This document shows, piece by piece, positions 26,241 to 35,900 of a stretch of 42,959 nucleotides of DNA. Below the pieces are notes generated by a model. It made no database searches and had not been told where the DNA came from. It saw only the letters and a program-made list of their open reading frames with translations. Location of the stretch: the NCBI GenBank assembly GCA_045637205.1, contig JAZTYY010000040.1, forward strand, positions 1 through 42,959, in the 5' to 3' direction. Made by a program: the position numbers and the translations under genes. This stretch comes from RGIG4608 sp045637205. Lineage in GTDB: Bacteria; Bacillota; Clostridia; Oscillospirales; CAG-272. How positions within the stretch are numbered: the first letter of the stretch is position 1; each line of letters begins with the position of its first letter.

Positions 26241-28138
26241 TATCTTTTTGTAATCGTTACAGTTGCATATTCACTTGTGAGCGCATCAACCGTAAAGTTG
26301 TAAATAAGCTCGTCTCCATAGTCATCGATTACAGTAGGCATTGTGTCGCCAACACCGTATAGAATTTCCTCATTAGCAGACTCTACATATTCGATAAGGT
26401 TGTCTTCTGTTCCACCTTGTATGTAAATAATATCGTTATTTGTATTGTAAACGTCGTAATATTCACTATCTTCAGGCATATACATTGCAGCATTAACGTG
26501 ATAAACAACAACACCTTCAGTATCAAAGTATCCGTTGCCTTCCCATGCATTCACACCATTGTTTGTATAGTATACAAGAATGTAGTATTCCTGATATGCA
26601 CCAAGCTTATCATCCCAGTTATTTGCAATAATGATTGTGTCACCGTTCTTTGAAAAATCTTCAAGTGTAAGTGTTATACTACTATCAGTTACTACAAGAC
26701 GCGACGTTGTGAGCCAACCGAGGTTAATTTTTGAATACGCATTATGGTCTCCTACCCTATTAGCCATTATATCCAATCCCTGAAGAGGTTTATTGATACC
26801 TGTGTAATCATAGTAGTCACTAAGACCGAGCACATGACCAAACTCGTGAATAAATGTATATGTGTTCATAGCCGAGGTGATGTTATAAGAAAAATTTCCC
26901 TCTTCATCATAACCCTCATAAAGGAATTGGTATGATGCCCATATATAGTCCTTTGCATGAACGTTATCGTATTCATAATATTCACCCGCTTCATCCCTAT
27001 AGAAATTGAAATAGCGGAATGCCCAATTAAAAATATCTGATGAATCTATTTCATTGGTATTAATAAGGACTACTGAATCTATTGCACCGTTACCGTCAGA
27101 GTCGAACTGTGAAAGATCCATAAAATCATCAAGATAGTCGAGTGCTTCATTAAGAATCAATTGTTCACCTTGTAGAAGCTCTTCACCCTCATACATAAAA
27201 CCGAACTGATCATAGTAGTCACTCTCATGCTCGGGTGTAAACCAGAAATCAAGAACAGTTATATCAAGTGTAAGTTGACCGTAGCTTGAGATGTAATAAT
27301 AGTCATACAAGGAGTAGTAGTCAGTTTTTCCACCCTTTGAGAATGCATTCACGAGTGTATCGATTGTATAACCCTTGCTTTCGGCAGTAATGTCAATAAA
27401 CTGTACGGGAATTACAAGCACTGAGGATGAGCCTGTTGTTGGGCAACCATCAACAAACCAACGTTGATCGGTTACGTCCTTAAGATATTCAGCTTTTGTA
27501 AAATCAAGGTCATAAACTCCATCAGGGTCACTTGGGAGCCCTGCACCCTCGTTTGTAAAAAGCTCGTCATAAGGAATGCCAGTACCAATACCTGCTGTTC
27601 CACCTTTTATATCTCGGCTAACAACTATCTCAAGTGCATATCTTCCCTCATATTCCACGAAGTACATAGCAATATAGTAAGAATTATCCTTAGGATAGTA
27701 AAAATAATACGAAACGCCCATTTCGTCGGGGTAAAAGGCTGATTCATAGCTTGAGAACAATTCTCTATATGCATCAAATTCTTCCTGTGTATTGCCGAAT
27801 GTACGCAAAAGAATACTCTTTGTGGTAATGTATTCAGAAGGAACACTATCTTGTACAATGTAATATTCATTGTTAGGAATAAACGGAATTACTTCACCAA
27901 TCAATTCCATGTAAAGTTCCTTTTCAGCAGGAGTAAAGTCTATGTAAGTATAATCCTCGCGTGGATTATCGTCGCCACCATCATTTGTTGTGGTTGTGGT
28001 AGTTGTTGTTGGTGTTGTAGTTGTAGTAGTTGTTGTTTCACCACTGTTAATATAAATGCCATTTGTACCAATTACCAACTCACAAGATGACAAAACAAGC
28101 ATTGCAAGAATCAATAATAAAGCTAATAGTTTTCTCAT
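26240..28138 (-). CDS. M6-like metalloprotease lipoprotein
   Basis: 632 aa. A lipoprotein signal with LSSC places the lipidated Cys at 19. A poly-Thr linker follows (about 35-51). The catalytic motif HEFGHVLGLSD lies at 431-441, with zinc ligands His431, His435 and probably Asp441, in a context like immune inhibitor A (M6) proteases (LSDYYDYTG, then DIMANRVGDHNAYSKINLGW). An EF-hand-like loop, DSDGNGAID, lies near 346-354. It is probably an exported, membrane-anchored protease. It has its own promoter and terminator. Confidence 0.9.
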   Translation of the reverse strand: MRKLLALLLILAMLVLSSCELVIGTNGIYINSGETTTTTTTTPTTTTTTTTNDGGDDNPREDYTYIDFTPAEKELYMELIGEVIPFIPNNEYYIVQDSVPSEYITTKSILLRTFGNTQEEFDAYRELFSSYESAFYPDEMGVSYYFYYPKDNSYYIAMYFVEYEGRYALEIVVSRDIKGGTAGIGTGIPYDELFTNEGAGLPSDPDGVYDLDFTKAEYLKDVTDQRWFVDGCPTTGSSSVLVIPVQFIDITAESKGYTIDTLVNAFSKGGKTDYYSLYDYYYISSYGQLTLDITVLDFWFTPEHESDYYDQFGFMYEGEELLQGEQLILNEALDYLDDFMDLSQFDSDGNGAIDSVVLINTNEIDSSDIFNWAFRYFNFYRDEAGEYYEYDNVHAKDYIWASYQFLYEGYDEEGNFSYNITSAMNTYTFIHEFGHVLGLSDYYDYTGINKPLQGLDIMANRVGDHNAYSKINLGWLTTSRLVVTDSSITLTLEDFSKNGDTIIIANNWDDKLGAYQEYYILVYYTNNGVNAWEGNGYFDTEGVVVYHVNAAMYMPEDSEYYDVYNTNNDIIYIQGGTEDNLIEYVESANEEILYGVGDTMPTVIDDYGDELIYNFTVDALTSEYATVTITKR

Positions 28139-28165
28139 TTTGTATCCTCCTAAAATTATGTATAT

Positions 28166-28194
28166 ATTATATCACACCTTTTTTATTTTTTCAA
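28166..28194 (-). promoter_or_regulatory. Promoter of the M6 metalloprotease gene
   Basis: On the minus strand, TTGAAA (28194-28189), a 17-base spacer and TATAAT (28171-28166) with an extended TG, followed by a TAGGAGG ribosome site. Confidence 0.8.
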
Positions 28195-28203
28195 TAAAAA
28201 ACA

Positions 28204-28230
28204 AAAAAAGAGAGGATAACCCTCTCTTTT
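28204..28230 (-). terminator. Terminator directly after tRNA-Leu
   Basis: AAAAGAGAGG pairs with CCTCTCTTTT across five bases, with a T run on the minus strand. The hairpin begins at the last base of the tRNA CCA end. Confidence 0.85.
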
Positions 28231-28313
28231 GGTGCACCAAAAAGGACTTGAACCTTCACGTCGGGGACACCAGATCCTAAGTCTGGCGCGTCTGCCAATT
28301 CCGCCATTGGTGC
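28230..28313 (-). tRNA. tRNA-Leu (anticodon UAG), CCA encoded
   Basis: An 84-base class II tRNA. The acceptor stem pairs GCACCAA with TTGGTGC, followed by discriminator A and an encoded CCA. The anticodon stem-loop CCAGA-CTTAGGA-TCTGG gives UAG. The variable arm is long (TGTCCCCGACGT) and the T loop is GGTTCAAGTCC. It decodes CUA and related leucine codons. Confidence 0.96.
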
Positions 28314-28317
28314 ATTT

Positions 28318-28340
28318 TGGGGAGCAAATCTTGCTCCCCA
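28318..28340 (-). other. Perfect hairpin between small ORF and tRNA-Leu
   Basis: TGGGGAGCAA pairs with TTGCTCCCCA across three bases. No T run follows on the minus strand, so it does not look like a terminator. It ends five bases before the tRNA 5' end and could be an RNA processing or stability element. Confidence 0.6.
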
Positions 28341-28354
28341 TCATTGTTTTTAAA

Positions 28355-28588
28355 TTAGTTGTGTGCTTCAAGCCAAGCTTCAGCATTAGCCTTGCTCATT
28401 CTCTTGATGCTCTCTGTGGGGTAAACGGAATCAGCACCGCCGTTGCCATAGAGATAGTAGTTGCCCTTTGCTGTTACGAAAAGAATTTCTTCATAACCAG
28501 CAGAATCGCCATAGTAACCAAAAGTAACCTTCTTTACGAGAGTATCTACTTCTGTATCATATGTAACCTTGCAAATTACCTTGTTCAT
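28355..28588 (-). CDS. 77-aa protein of unknown function
   Basis: A short protein with a good AAGGAG ribosome site and a perfect consensus promoter. It is beta-rich in the first half (VICKVTYDTEVDTLVKKVTFGYY, shown here only in part: KVTFGYYGDSAGYEEILFV) and ends in an alpha-helical tail (SKANAEAWLEAHN). It has no signal peptide or membrane segment. I do not recognise a family. It may share its transcript with tRNA-Leu, 41 bases downstream. Confidence 0.8.
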   Translation of the reverse strand: MNKVICKVTYDTEVDTLVKKVTFGYYGDSAGYEEILFVTAKGNYYLYGNGGADSVYPTESIKRMSKANAEAWLEAHN

Positions 28589-28626
28589 CGTCCATTCTCC
28601 TTATAAAATTTTATTTTAACATGTAC

Positions 28627-28655
28627 ATTATATACTGTTTTTTTATATTTGTCAA
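28627..28655 (-). promoter_or_regulatory. Perfect consensus promoter of the 77-aa gene
   Basis: On the minus strand, TTGACA (28655-28650), exactly 17 bases and TATAAT (28632-28627). Both boxes are full consensus. Confidence 0.88.
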
Positions 28656-28762
28656 AGGGTTTTATTAAGAAAAAAACAATTCTCCCCATTGTACAAAAAG
28701 TATAAATAATGCACGTGTTCATTATGCACAATGCACAAAGTATTAGACGATTTCAGTATATT

Positions 28763-29269
28763 TTAACCCTCAAAAAGCTTTGCTATTCTCATTGCTACAT
28801 CTTGAATATCACTTTCGTTATCACAATCAACAACAATGTCGGCATATTTTTCATAAAGGGGCGTTCTTATATCGTAAACGTCGCGCAAGGTTTGTCCTTC
28901 ATCAAAAACAACACCGCGCTTTTTAAGATTTCCAAGGCGCTTTTCAATAACCTCATAGGGTGCTTTAAGATAAACAACTGTGGAGGTTTTCTTTAAGTGT
29001 GCCATTGCTTCCTTGCCGAAAATTGCGCTTCCACCCGTGGAAATAATGGCATTGTGCACCTTTAAATTTGCCAAAGTATCGTTTTCAAGCTTTAGAAACT
29101 TATCGTTTCCAATCTCATCTATTATTTTATGTAATCTCTTACCCTGATTATGCTGAATTACAAGGTCGGCATCAATAAAAGTTTTACAAAGCATCTTTGC
29201 AAGAACGATACCAATCGTGCTTTTCCCTGCACCCGGCATTCCGATAAGGGTTATATTACTTTCAAACAT
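28763..29269 (-). CDS. Shikimate kinase-like protein
   Basis: 168 aa, the family length. The Walker A motif is GMPGAGKST, followed by DAD at about 33-35 and the C-terminal RTPLYEKYAD. However, the shikimate-binding Arg usually found in a FRxxE context is replaced by Leu (DKFLKLEND), and the GGG motif reads TGGSA. It may still be aroK, but specificity is uncertain. No other shikimate pathway gene is in the window. It overlaps the end of nth by 8 bases and is the last gene of the tktN-tktC-mreC-nth run. Confidence 0.75.
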   Translation of the reverse strand: MFESNITLIGMPGAGKSTIGIVLAKMLCKTFIDADLVIQHNQGKRLHKIIDEIGNDKFLKLENDTLANLKVHNAIISTGGSAIFGKEAMAHLKKTSTVVYLKAPYEVIEKRLGNLKKRGVVFDEGQTLRDVYDIRTPLYEKYADIVVDCDNESDIQDVAMRIAKLFEG

Positions 29270-29921
29270 TTTGTACCTTCCTTCCCATCTCGCAAAGGTG
29301 AGCTATAGGACATTCCAAGCACTTGGGTGCACGGGCAGAGCATGTGTCACGGCCGAACTGAACGATTCTGTGACAAAGGTCACTTTGCTCACTCTCTTCC
29401 ACAAGCTCACTCATAATGATTTCTACCTTGTGTGGATCCTTTTGCTTTTGTGGATACATTCCAAATCTTCCACAAATTCTTATCATATGCGTATCAGCTA
29501 CAATTGCGGGCTTATGGAATATATCTCCAAGTAACAAATTGGCAATTTTACGGCCAACACCCGGAAACTTTAAAAGCTCCTCCATACTGTCGGGCAAAAT
29601 TCCGTTATATTCATCAACAAGCATAGCACAAGCATCCTTAATACTTTGTGCCTTTGTTCTAAAAAGTCCACATGGACGAATAATTTCTTCAATTTCCTTA
29701 TAATCAGCACGCGCCAATGCCTCGCAGGTGGGATATTTTGCAAACAATTCCCCGCAAACAATGTTCACGCGAGCATCCGTGCATTGAGCCGAAAGACGTC
29801 CCATAACCAAAAGCTTCCACGGCTCACCGTCAAATTCGAGCGCGCAAACAGCTTCAGGATATATTTTCTTAAGCTCAACAATAATCTCAGAAATTCTTTC
29901 TTTTTTCTCCGATTTTCTCAT
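29262..29921 (-). CDS. nth: Endonuclease III
   Basis: 219 aa. It is a DNA glycosylase/AP lyase removing oxidised pyrimidines. The helix-hairpin-helix LLKFPGVGRKIANLLL contains the catalytic Lys, and VADTHMIRICGRFG contains the catalytic Asp. The [4Fe-4S] loop is CSARAPKCLECPIAHLC (C-x6-C-x2-C-x5-C). It lies two bases after mreC and overlaps the downstream gene. Confidence 0.95.
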   Translation of the reverse strand: MRKSEKKERISEIIVELKKIYPEAVCALEFDGEPWKLLVMGRLSAQCTDARVNIVCGELFAKYPTCEALARADYKEIEEIIRPCGLFRTKAQSIKDACAMLVDEYNGILPDSMEELLKFPGVGRKIANLLLGDIFHKPAIVADTHMIRICGRFGMYPQKQKDPHKVEIIMSELVEESEQSDLCHRIVQFGRDTCSARAPKCLECPIAHLCEMGRKVQNV

Positions 29922-29923
29922 AA

Positions 29924-30751
29924 TTATTCAACCTTATATGATTTAATAATCATAACTCTGCTAACGCTTTGAATATCCACCGCAGCTTCAACCGTAGCAA
30001 TAACTGAACGACTTGCATCGTCAAGATAAACCTCAGTTACAGTTCCGATTTTCAAGCCGTAGGGATAAATACTTCCACTTCCACTACTCATAATAACGTC
30101 ACCAACAGCAATATGTGAACTGTCATCAAAGCCCGTTGTATAATGAAAACGGCAATCGTTTTCATAATACCCCTCGACAATGCCGATCATTGCGCTTCTT
30201 TCAACCAAAGCACCAATGGATGAAGAAATATCAGTTATGCAAAGCACCTCACAAGTATTGAGTCCAACCTCGGTAACTCGACCCACAAGACCTTCTCCTG
30301 CAATTACAACCATTCCCTTCTCAATTCCGTGAAGTGAGCCCTTGTTGAGCATCAAGGTGCTGTGTGCTGAGCTTGAATTCTTGCCCACAACGGTTGCCTC
30401 CTCAAATTCGAAGGTAGTATTGTGATTTTTAACGTCAAGGAAATCCTTAAGCCAAGCATTTTCCTCCTTGAGCACCTCAAGGTCACTTTGAAGCTTTTTG
30501 AGCTCATCATTTTCCTGTCTTAACGACTCATTTTCTTCTAAAAGTCGGTCATATTCGGTGAAGTAATCGACAAATCCCATAATTCCGTCCGCGCAGTAAT
30601 TAAATGCGGCTCTGAATGGAGTGGAGATAACGTTGAACGCGTCTTTTAAGAACCATGCGTGTCCCGATGCTGAAAGCACGACGGAAAAAACCGTCAAGCA
30701 AAGCACCACGGTTAAGCATATTAAGAAAAATTTATTCTTAAAATAACGCAT
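29924..30751 (-). CDS. mreC: Rod shape-determining protein MreC
   Basis: 275 aa. One N-terminal membrane anchor (about 8-28) precedes a coiled coil (about 68-105, rich in Leu-Glu heptads). The beta-barrel MreC domain follows (VVIAGEGLVGRVTEVG, IMSSGSGSIYPYGLKIG). It sits on the outer face of the membrane and scaffolds the elongasome. mreB and mreD are not next to it, which is unusual. It lies 30 bases after the transketolase C-terminal subunit gene. Confidence 0.92.
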   Translation of the reverse strand: MRYFKNKFFLICLTVVLCLTVFSVVLSASGHAWFLKDAFNVISTPFRAAFNYCADGIMGFVDYFTEYDRLLEENESLRQENDELKKLQSDLEVLKEENAWLKDFLDVKNHNTTFEFEEATVVGKNSSSAHSTLMLNKGSLHGIEKGMVVIAGEGLVGRVTEVGLNTCEVLCITDISSSIGALVERSAMIGIVEGYYENDCRFHYTTGFDDSSHIAVGDVIMSSGSGSIYPYGLKIGTVTEVYLDDASRSVIATVEAAVDIQSVSRVMIIKSYKVE

Positions 30752-30781
30752 TTTAGACCTCTTTTTTTACAAAACTAACTT

Positions 30782-31723
30782 TTATTTTCTACTAATAACT
30801 TCCTTAGCTTTTTTAACAATATTATCGGCAGTAAGACCGTAATATTCCATAAGTGCAGGAACTGTACCTGAGCGACCGAATGTGTCTTCGACACCAACTC
30901 TAGCCATGGGTACAGGGCAATTTTCAACAAGCACTTCAGCTACAGCTGAACCAAGGCCACCGTAAATTGTGTGCTCCTCAGCAGTAACAAGCGCGCCTGT
31001 TTCTTTTGCAGGCTTAACAAGAATTTCCTTATCAATAGGCTTGATTGTATGAATATTAATCACGCGAGCACTAATACCCTCCCCTGCAAGAAGTTCTCTT
31101 GCCTCAAGGCATGTGCTTACCATAAAGCCCGTACCAACAAGTGTAACGTCAGTACCGTCAGCCATCAAAACACCCTTACCAAGCTCAAACTTGTAGTCCT
31201 CACCGTTGAGAATGGGGAGTGCATATCTACCGAATCGCATATATACGGGGCCATCGTGCAAAAGAGATGCTTCAACCGCTGCTCTTGCTTCAACCGCGTC
31301 GCAAGGATTGATAATCACCATACCGGGAATTGAACGCATTAATGCAAAATCCTCGTTGCACTGATGTGTAGCGCCGTCCTCACCAACGGAAATACCACCG
31401 TGAGTAGCACCAATTTTAACGTTCAAGTGAGGGTAACCGATGGAGTTTCTCACCTGCTCAAAAGCACGTCCTGAAGCAAACATTGCAAATGATGATGCAA
31501 AAACGGGCTTTCCTGTTGATGCAATACCTGCCGCAACACTCATCATATTGCCCTCTGCAATACCGCAATCAAAAAATCTATCGGGATACTGTTTTTTAAA
31601 CATTCCTGTCTTTGTAGCTGCCGCAAGGTCTGCATCAAGCACTACAAAATCATATTTGGGAGCAAGCTCACAAAGTGCATTACCATATGCTTCTCTCGTT
31701 GCAATTTTCTTAACGTCTGCCAT
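30782..31723 (-). CDS. Transketolase, C-terminal subunit
   Basis: 313 aa, carrying the pyrimidine-binding and C-terminal domains of a split transketolase. Motifs are FDCGIAEGNMMSVAAGIAS and GGISVGEDGATHQ. It works with the N-terminal subunit to transfer two-carbon ketol units in the pentose phosphate pathway, with thiamine diphosphate. It follows that subunit after 12 bases, with an AAGGAGG ribosome site. Confidence 0.93.
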   Translation of the reverse strand: MADVKKIATREAYGNALCELAPKYDFVVLDADLAAATKTGMFKKQYPDRFFDCGIAEGNMMSVAAGIASTGKPVFASSFAMFASGRAFEQVRNSIGYPHLNVKIGATHGGISVGEDGATHQCNEDFALMRSIPGMVIINPCDAVEARAAVEASLLHDGPVYMRFGRYALPILNGEDYKFELGKGVLMADGTDVTLVGTGFMVSTCLEARELLAGEGISARVINIHTIKPIDKEILVKPAKETGALVTAEEHTIYGGLGSAVAEVLVENCPVPMARVGVEDTFGRSGTVPALMEYYGLTADNIVKKAKEVISRK

Positions 31724-31735
31724 CGTCTTGCCTCC

Positions 31736-32566
31736 TTAAATAAATCTTGTCTTAAGCTCAGCTATCGCCTGCGCATGCTGCTCATCGTTGGGAGCCGCTC
31801 CGTGCCAGTTGACCGAGTTTTCCATAAATGAAACATTCTTGCCCTTTGTTGTCTTTGCAATAATCACAGTGGGCTGACCCTTTACTGTTTCCGCTTCGGC
31901 AAAAGCCGCTTCAATTTGACCCCAATCGTGACCGTCAATTGTGATAACGTGGAAGCCAAACGCCTCAAACTTCTTATCGTGAGGAGTGGGATTCATAACC
32001 TCGGTAATGGGGCCGTCAATCTGAAGACCGTTAAGGTCGAGAATTACGCAAAGATTGTCGAGCTTGTAGTGGGATGCAAACATAGATGCCTCCCAAACCT
32101 GACCTTCTTCACTTTCTCCGTCACCGATGATTGTGTAAACTCTATAATCCTTGTTGTCAATCTTGCCTGCAAGTGCCATACCGCACGCAGTAGAAATACC
32201 AAGACCCAAAGAACCCGTAGTCATATCAACACCGGGAACCTTGTTCATATCGGGATGCCCCTGCAAATAAGAGTCGATTTTACGCAAGGTAACAAGATCT
32301 TCCACAGGGAAAAATCCTCTGTGTGCCAAAGTTGCATAAAGACCGGGAGCTGTGTGTCCTTTAGACAAAACAAATCTGTCCCTATCCTGCATTTGAGGAT
32401 TCTTGGGGTCAATATTCATCTTTTCAAAATATAAATACGTCAAAATATCAGCGATAGAAAGTGATCCACCGGGATGTCCACACTTTGCCGCATGAGTCGC
32501 GTCAATAATGCCGATTCTGACGTTGTTAGCAATGTTTTTTAACTCTTTGATTCTTGCTTCGTTCAT
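31736..32566 (-). CDS. Transketolase, N-terminal subunit
   Basis: 276 aa from the ATG at 32566, five to six bases after GAGG. A TTG at 32572 lies in the ribosome-site spacer and is rejected. It carries the diphosphate-binding half: KCGHPGGSLS, SKGHTAPGLYA, and the thiamine diphosphate motif IGDGESEEGQVWEA. It is the first gene of a leftward five-gene run. Confidence 0.93.
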   Translation of the reverse strand: MNEARIKELKNIANNVRIGIIDATHAAKCGHPGGSLSIADILTYLYFEKMNIDPKNPQMQDRDRFVLSKGHTAPGLYATLAHRGFFPVEDLVTLRKIDSYLQGHPDMNKVPGVDMTTGSLGLGISTACGMALAGKIDNKDYRVYTIIGDGESEEGQVWEASMFASHYKLDNLCVILDLNGLQIDGPITEVMNPTPHDKKFEAFGFHVITIDGHDWGQIEAAFAEAETVKGQPTVIIAKTTKGKNVSFMENSVNWHGAAPNDEQHAQAIAELKTRFI

Positions 32567-32591
32567 AGTCAACCTCGCAAAAAGATATTTA

Positions 32592-32649
32592 AGGTATATA
32601 ATACCTCATTTTATATTTTTATTATACCCAAAGTAGCAGGAAAAGTCAA
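32592..32649 (-). promoter_or_regulatory. Promoter of the transketolase-mreC-nth run
   Basis: On the minus strand, TTGACT (32649-32644), 17 bases and TATAAT (32626-32621). A 15-base inverted repeat (AGGTAT/ATACCT, 32592-32606) lies just downstream in the untranslated leader and could be a regulator site. Confidence 0.8.
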
Positions 32650-32747
32650 GTAATATAAGGGAAAATGTTGATTTTAACCACGAAAAAAAGGAGAGTGGGT
32701 GCGCTTCTTTTATTTTTTTGCATTTTTAAAAATTTTCTTCAAAATTT

Positions 32748-32826
32748 GGCATCCTGTGGCACCTTTTGGCACCTTTTTTTATGTATAATCGGTTTTACAA
32801 AGGAGGTGATCAATATGATTGTTTAA
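32748..32826 (+). promoter_or_regulatory. Phased repeats, -10 box and micro-ORF before the rhs gene
   Basis: GGCATC/GGCACC direct repeats start at 32748, 32758 and 32768, exactly 10 bases apart. TATAAT follows at 32784-32789 without a good -35. A maximal Shine-Dalgarno sequence AAAGGAGGTGATC (32799-32811) precedes ATG ATT GTT TAA (32815-32826), a three-codon frame. The remaining 100 bases to the rhs start hold no other gene. The roles of the repeats and micro-ORF are inferred. Confidence 0.5.
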
Positions 32827-32927
32827 AAAAGAGCGATTATTGGCACGGATAATATGCTCTTAACTCAATCGTCGTGCAAAGCATAAGAAGTACATAAAAA
32901 ATAAATAATTAAAAGGAGGATTAAAAA

Positions 32928-35900
32928 ATGTCAAATACTTATGTTAAAAAATATGATGTAGGTCAGGTAAAAGTAGACCTACCAAGTGCAACCTATATCC
33001 ACGAGCTGCCATTGCTCTCATTTGGTGACGTTTTGCATACAATTAATTTGTCTCTTGTTTATAATCACAAAATGTACAGAGACGGTATCAACACTTCATT
33101 CATCAACCCCGGATTTAGAATTAACCTTCAAAAACAGATCAATTTTGAAAACAATATCCCTAAATTTCTTCAAGACGAAAACGGTCAGTGCGTTCCGCTA
33201 ACATACTGGAATAGTGGTGCATTATACACTTTTGAAGATGATTCTAAAAGAATTTTGAGAAGACTCGGTTCAACTTATGAATTAGAAAATCCCGACCGAA
33301 GTAAAGAATATTATAGTGAGGCAGGTAGAATCACAAGCATTGTTGATAAATACGGTGAGACTATCCTATTGTACACTTATAATGGCAGCAATCAGCTTAT
33401 CTCTATTACATATAGAGGCACTAAGACAATTGAATTTGGATATCTTGCTAATAAACTTTATTCCATTACCTATGCGGGCAAAACAACCACAATCGGTTAT
33501 GATGATACTCGCTTGACGGTTGCACACTATTCTGACGTTGATTATCACTTTAACACTTCGTATAACAATTTTGTAGTATATTCAACAGATGCAGGCGAGG
33601 AATATTCCGACACTTGTTCACGCAAATACATATGTAGCGTTAATGGTAACACTTTGGTAGCAAGCAAAGTAGTCTGTGGTACGAATGTTGATACAACTAC
33701 ATATAATTTTTGGGACTATTCAGAAGCAACTAGTGTGTGCAATTTTGTTGATGTAACGGATAAATTTGGTGTTACAAGCAGAATACAGTTGGAAAACAGA
33801 AAACCCGCTTATTCTTACGAATTGACTGATAACTTTTTTGATGGGGAGGCAATGGGAGATCCGATATATACTGGAACTGTTTTCTCACATAATAGCAAAG
33901 ATATAATGGGGCCTCAGTCCAAAAGTTCGGGGTTGAAATTAGAAGAGATGGTAGCTAATTATTGGCATGTTGGTATTACTTCTAGGGAAAATATAACGGG
34001 CCGATTGGTTCTCTCCGGATGGATGAATGTTGCAAGTAGTGACAGTTGTACTTTCACCATTAGAAAACCCGGAATACCCGACCACGAATATTGTGTTACT
34101 CATAGTGTACCTGTTATTAAAGACCAAACATGGCAGTATTTCGCTTTTAGTTTTAATATCAATAATATGATTGAAATTACGGTTACTACTGATATCCCCA
34201 CTATATATTTGAAAGATTTAAGATTAACATTTCAATCAGGTACAATTTTATCTGAAACGCCTGTATATGTTGCTTCTGTAGAAGACGTTTTTATTCACGA
34301 ACGTTCTGACGGCGATAAGATATTAACCATAGATGAGTGTAAATTCTATATTGGAAATACTCTTTTGAATCAAAAAGTAACTTGCACCGATGTATTGAAA
34401 TATAAAATTAATCAGATGTATCGCGCTCATTCAAATGAAATATATTATGATGATTGCAAGGGTGTAACTGTCCGTTCAAATCCTTTTGTAATGAAATACG
34501 ATGAGGGCGATGCAACATATACTGTACCTGTAACGAGTTTGGCAGTTGGAACTAAAAAGTATAAAAAAGCCAAGGAATATATTACAAAAACCAACTTTTA
34601 TACTGTTAATGATTCCACTCATCTCATGAGCAAAAGTTTTACGAGCGCAGGTTATTATAAAGAAGATGTTTACGATGAATACTTGAACCTTATAAGCTCA
34701 ACCGTTGAAGGAGTTACAACAACGTATGTTAGAAACAGTAAGGGTATGGTAACGAGTCAAAAGATCACCGCCATTGGAACAACGGAAGAAATCGTAACAA
34801 GCGCATCTTATGATGATAATTGTACTAAGGTTATTAGCACAACGAACGAATTTGGTGTTACTACCACTTACCAAACCGACGAAGTTTGGGGTTTAATCAA
34901 TCAGGCTTTTGTTGATGGAAATAATGTTGTTTCCAACGAATACGATATGAACAAATTGGCATTGACTAAAAAACTTTTCTCAAGTGATGCAAACGGCAGA
35001 AACAATACCCTTGATTATTCAAATGGTAGACTCAGCTCACTCACAAGCAACACGCTTAATTATACCTTTGAATATACACCTAAGGATGAGCTTGCAAGCG
35101 TTAGTAAAAATAACAATCTCGTTGAAACGCATAATTATTGTGATAATGTCGAAAATACTGAAAACACAGAAAAAGAAACAGTCGTATATAATAACTACGA
35201 AAATTCGCATTCTGAAATTCAACATTTCGATGAGTACGGCAGATTAAAGAATATTGAAGATGTTTTGATAAACACTTATTCGATATCTGCGACATACAAT
35301 GATGACCCCAAAATTACTAATGATATTGTTAGGTATGAGAAATCTGACACTGACGACATCACAGGAAAACTTGCGACAACACAAGATTTAACAAGAGGCG
35401 AAACACTTAAATATGCATACGAAAACGGTCAGTTATCAAGAGTGGCAACGGTTGATATTACAGGCATTATCAAAGAGGAAATGTTTGAATATGATGTGGC
35501 AAACCGCTTAACAGAGGATAGGCTATGCTACGAAGCAAACAATCAGAAGATTTTTAAAAGCGTTATCGAATACGAAAAAGAAGAAAGTGATCCAACAGCG
35601 GATGGTAAAGTTAAAAAATATTCTTGTTATTTGAATAATTCAACTTCACCGATTGTGGAAACGGAAAATACATTTGATAGTTTTAATCGAGTTGATTCAA
35701 AGTGTTACCGTATGAATGGTAAAGAGTTTAAAAAAGAAATAACTTACGATAAAACTAGACCAAGTAATATTTCAGACAAATTGAATAATGTCGAATTTGC
35801 TAATACATCGTATGAATATGATAATATGGGTAGAATCTCATCCGTTTCTACGGGTGGACAGATTACATCTTACACTTATGACGAATACGGCCAGCTCATA

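Noticed and set aside
28318..28340. Terminator of the 77-aa gene
   Set aside because: The stem is strong, but the minus strand continues AAAATGC with no T run.
32748..32771. Sigma-54 promoter (TGGCAC-like boxes)
   Set aside because: The GG to GC distance is 11 rather than 12 bases, and no TTGC box is present.
32799..32811. 16S rRNA 3' end fragment (GATCACCTCCTTT on the minus strand)
   Set aside because: Only 13 bases match and the flanks are unlike 16S. It reads naturally as a Shine-Dalgarno site on the plus strand.
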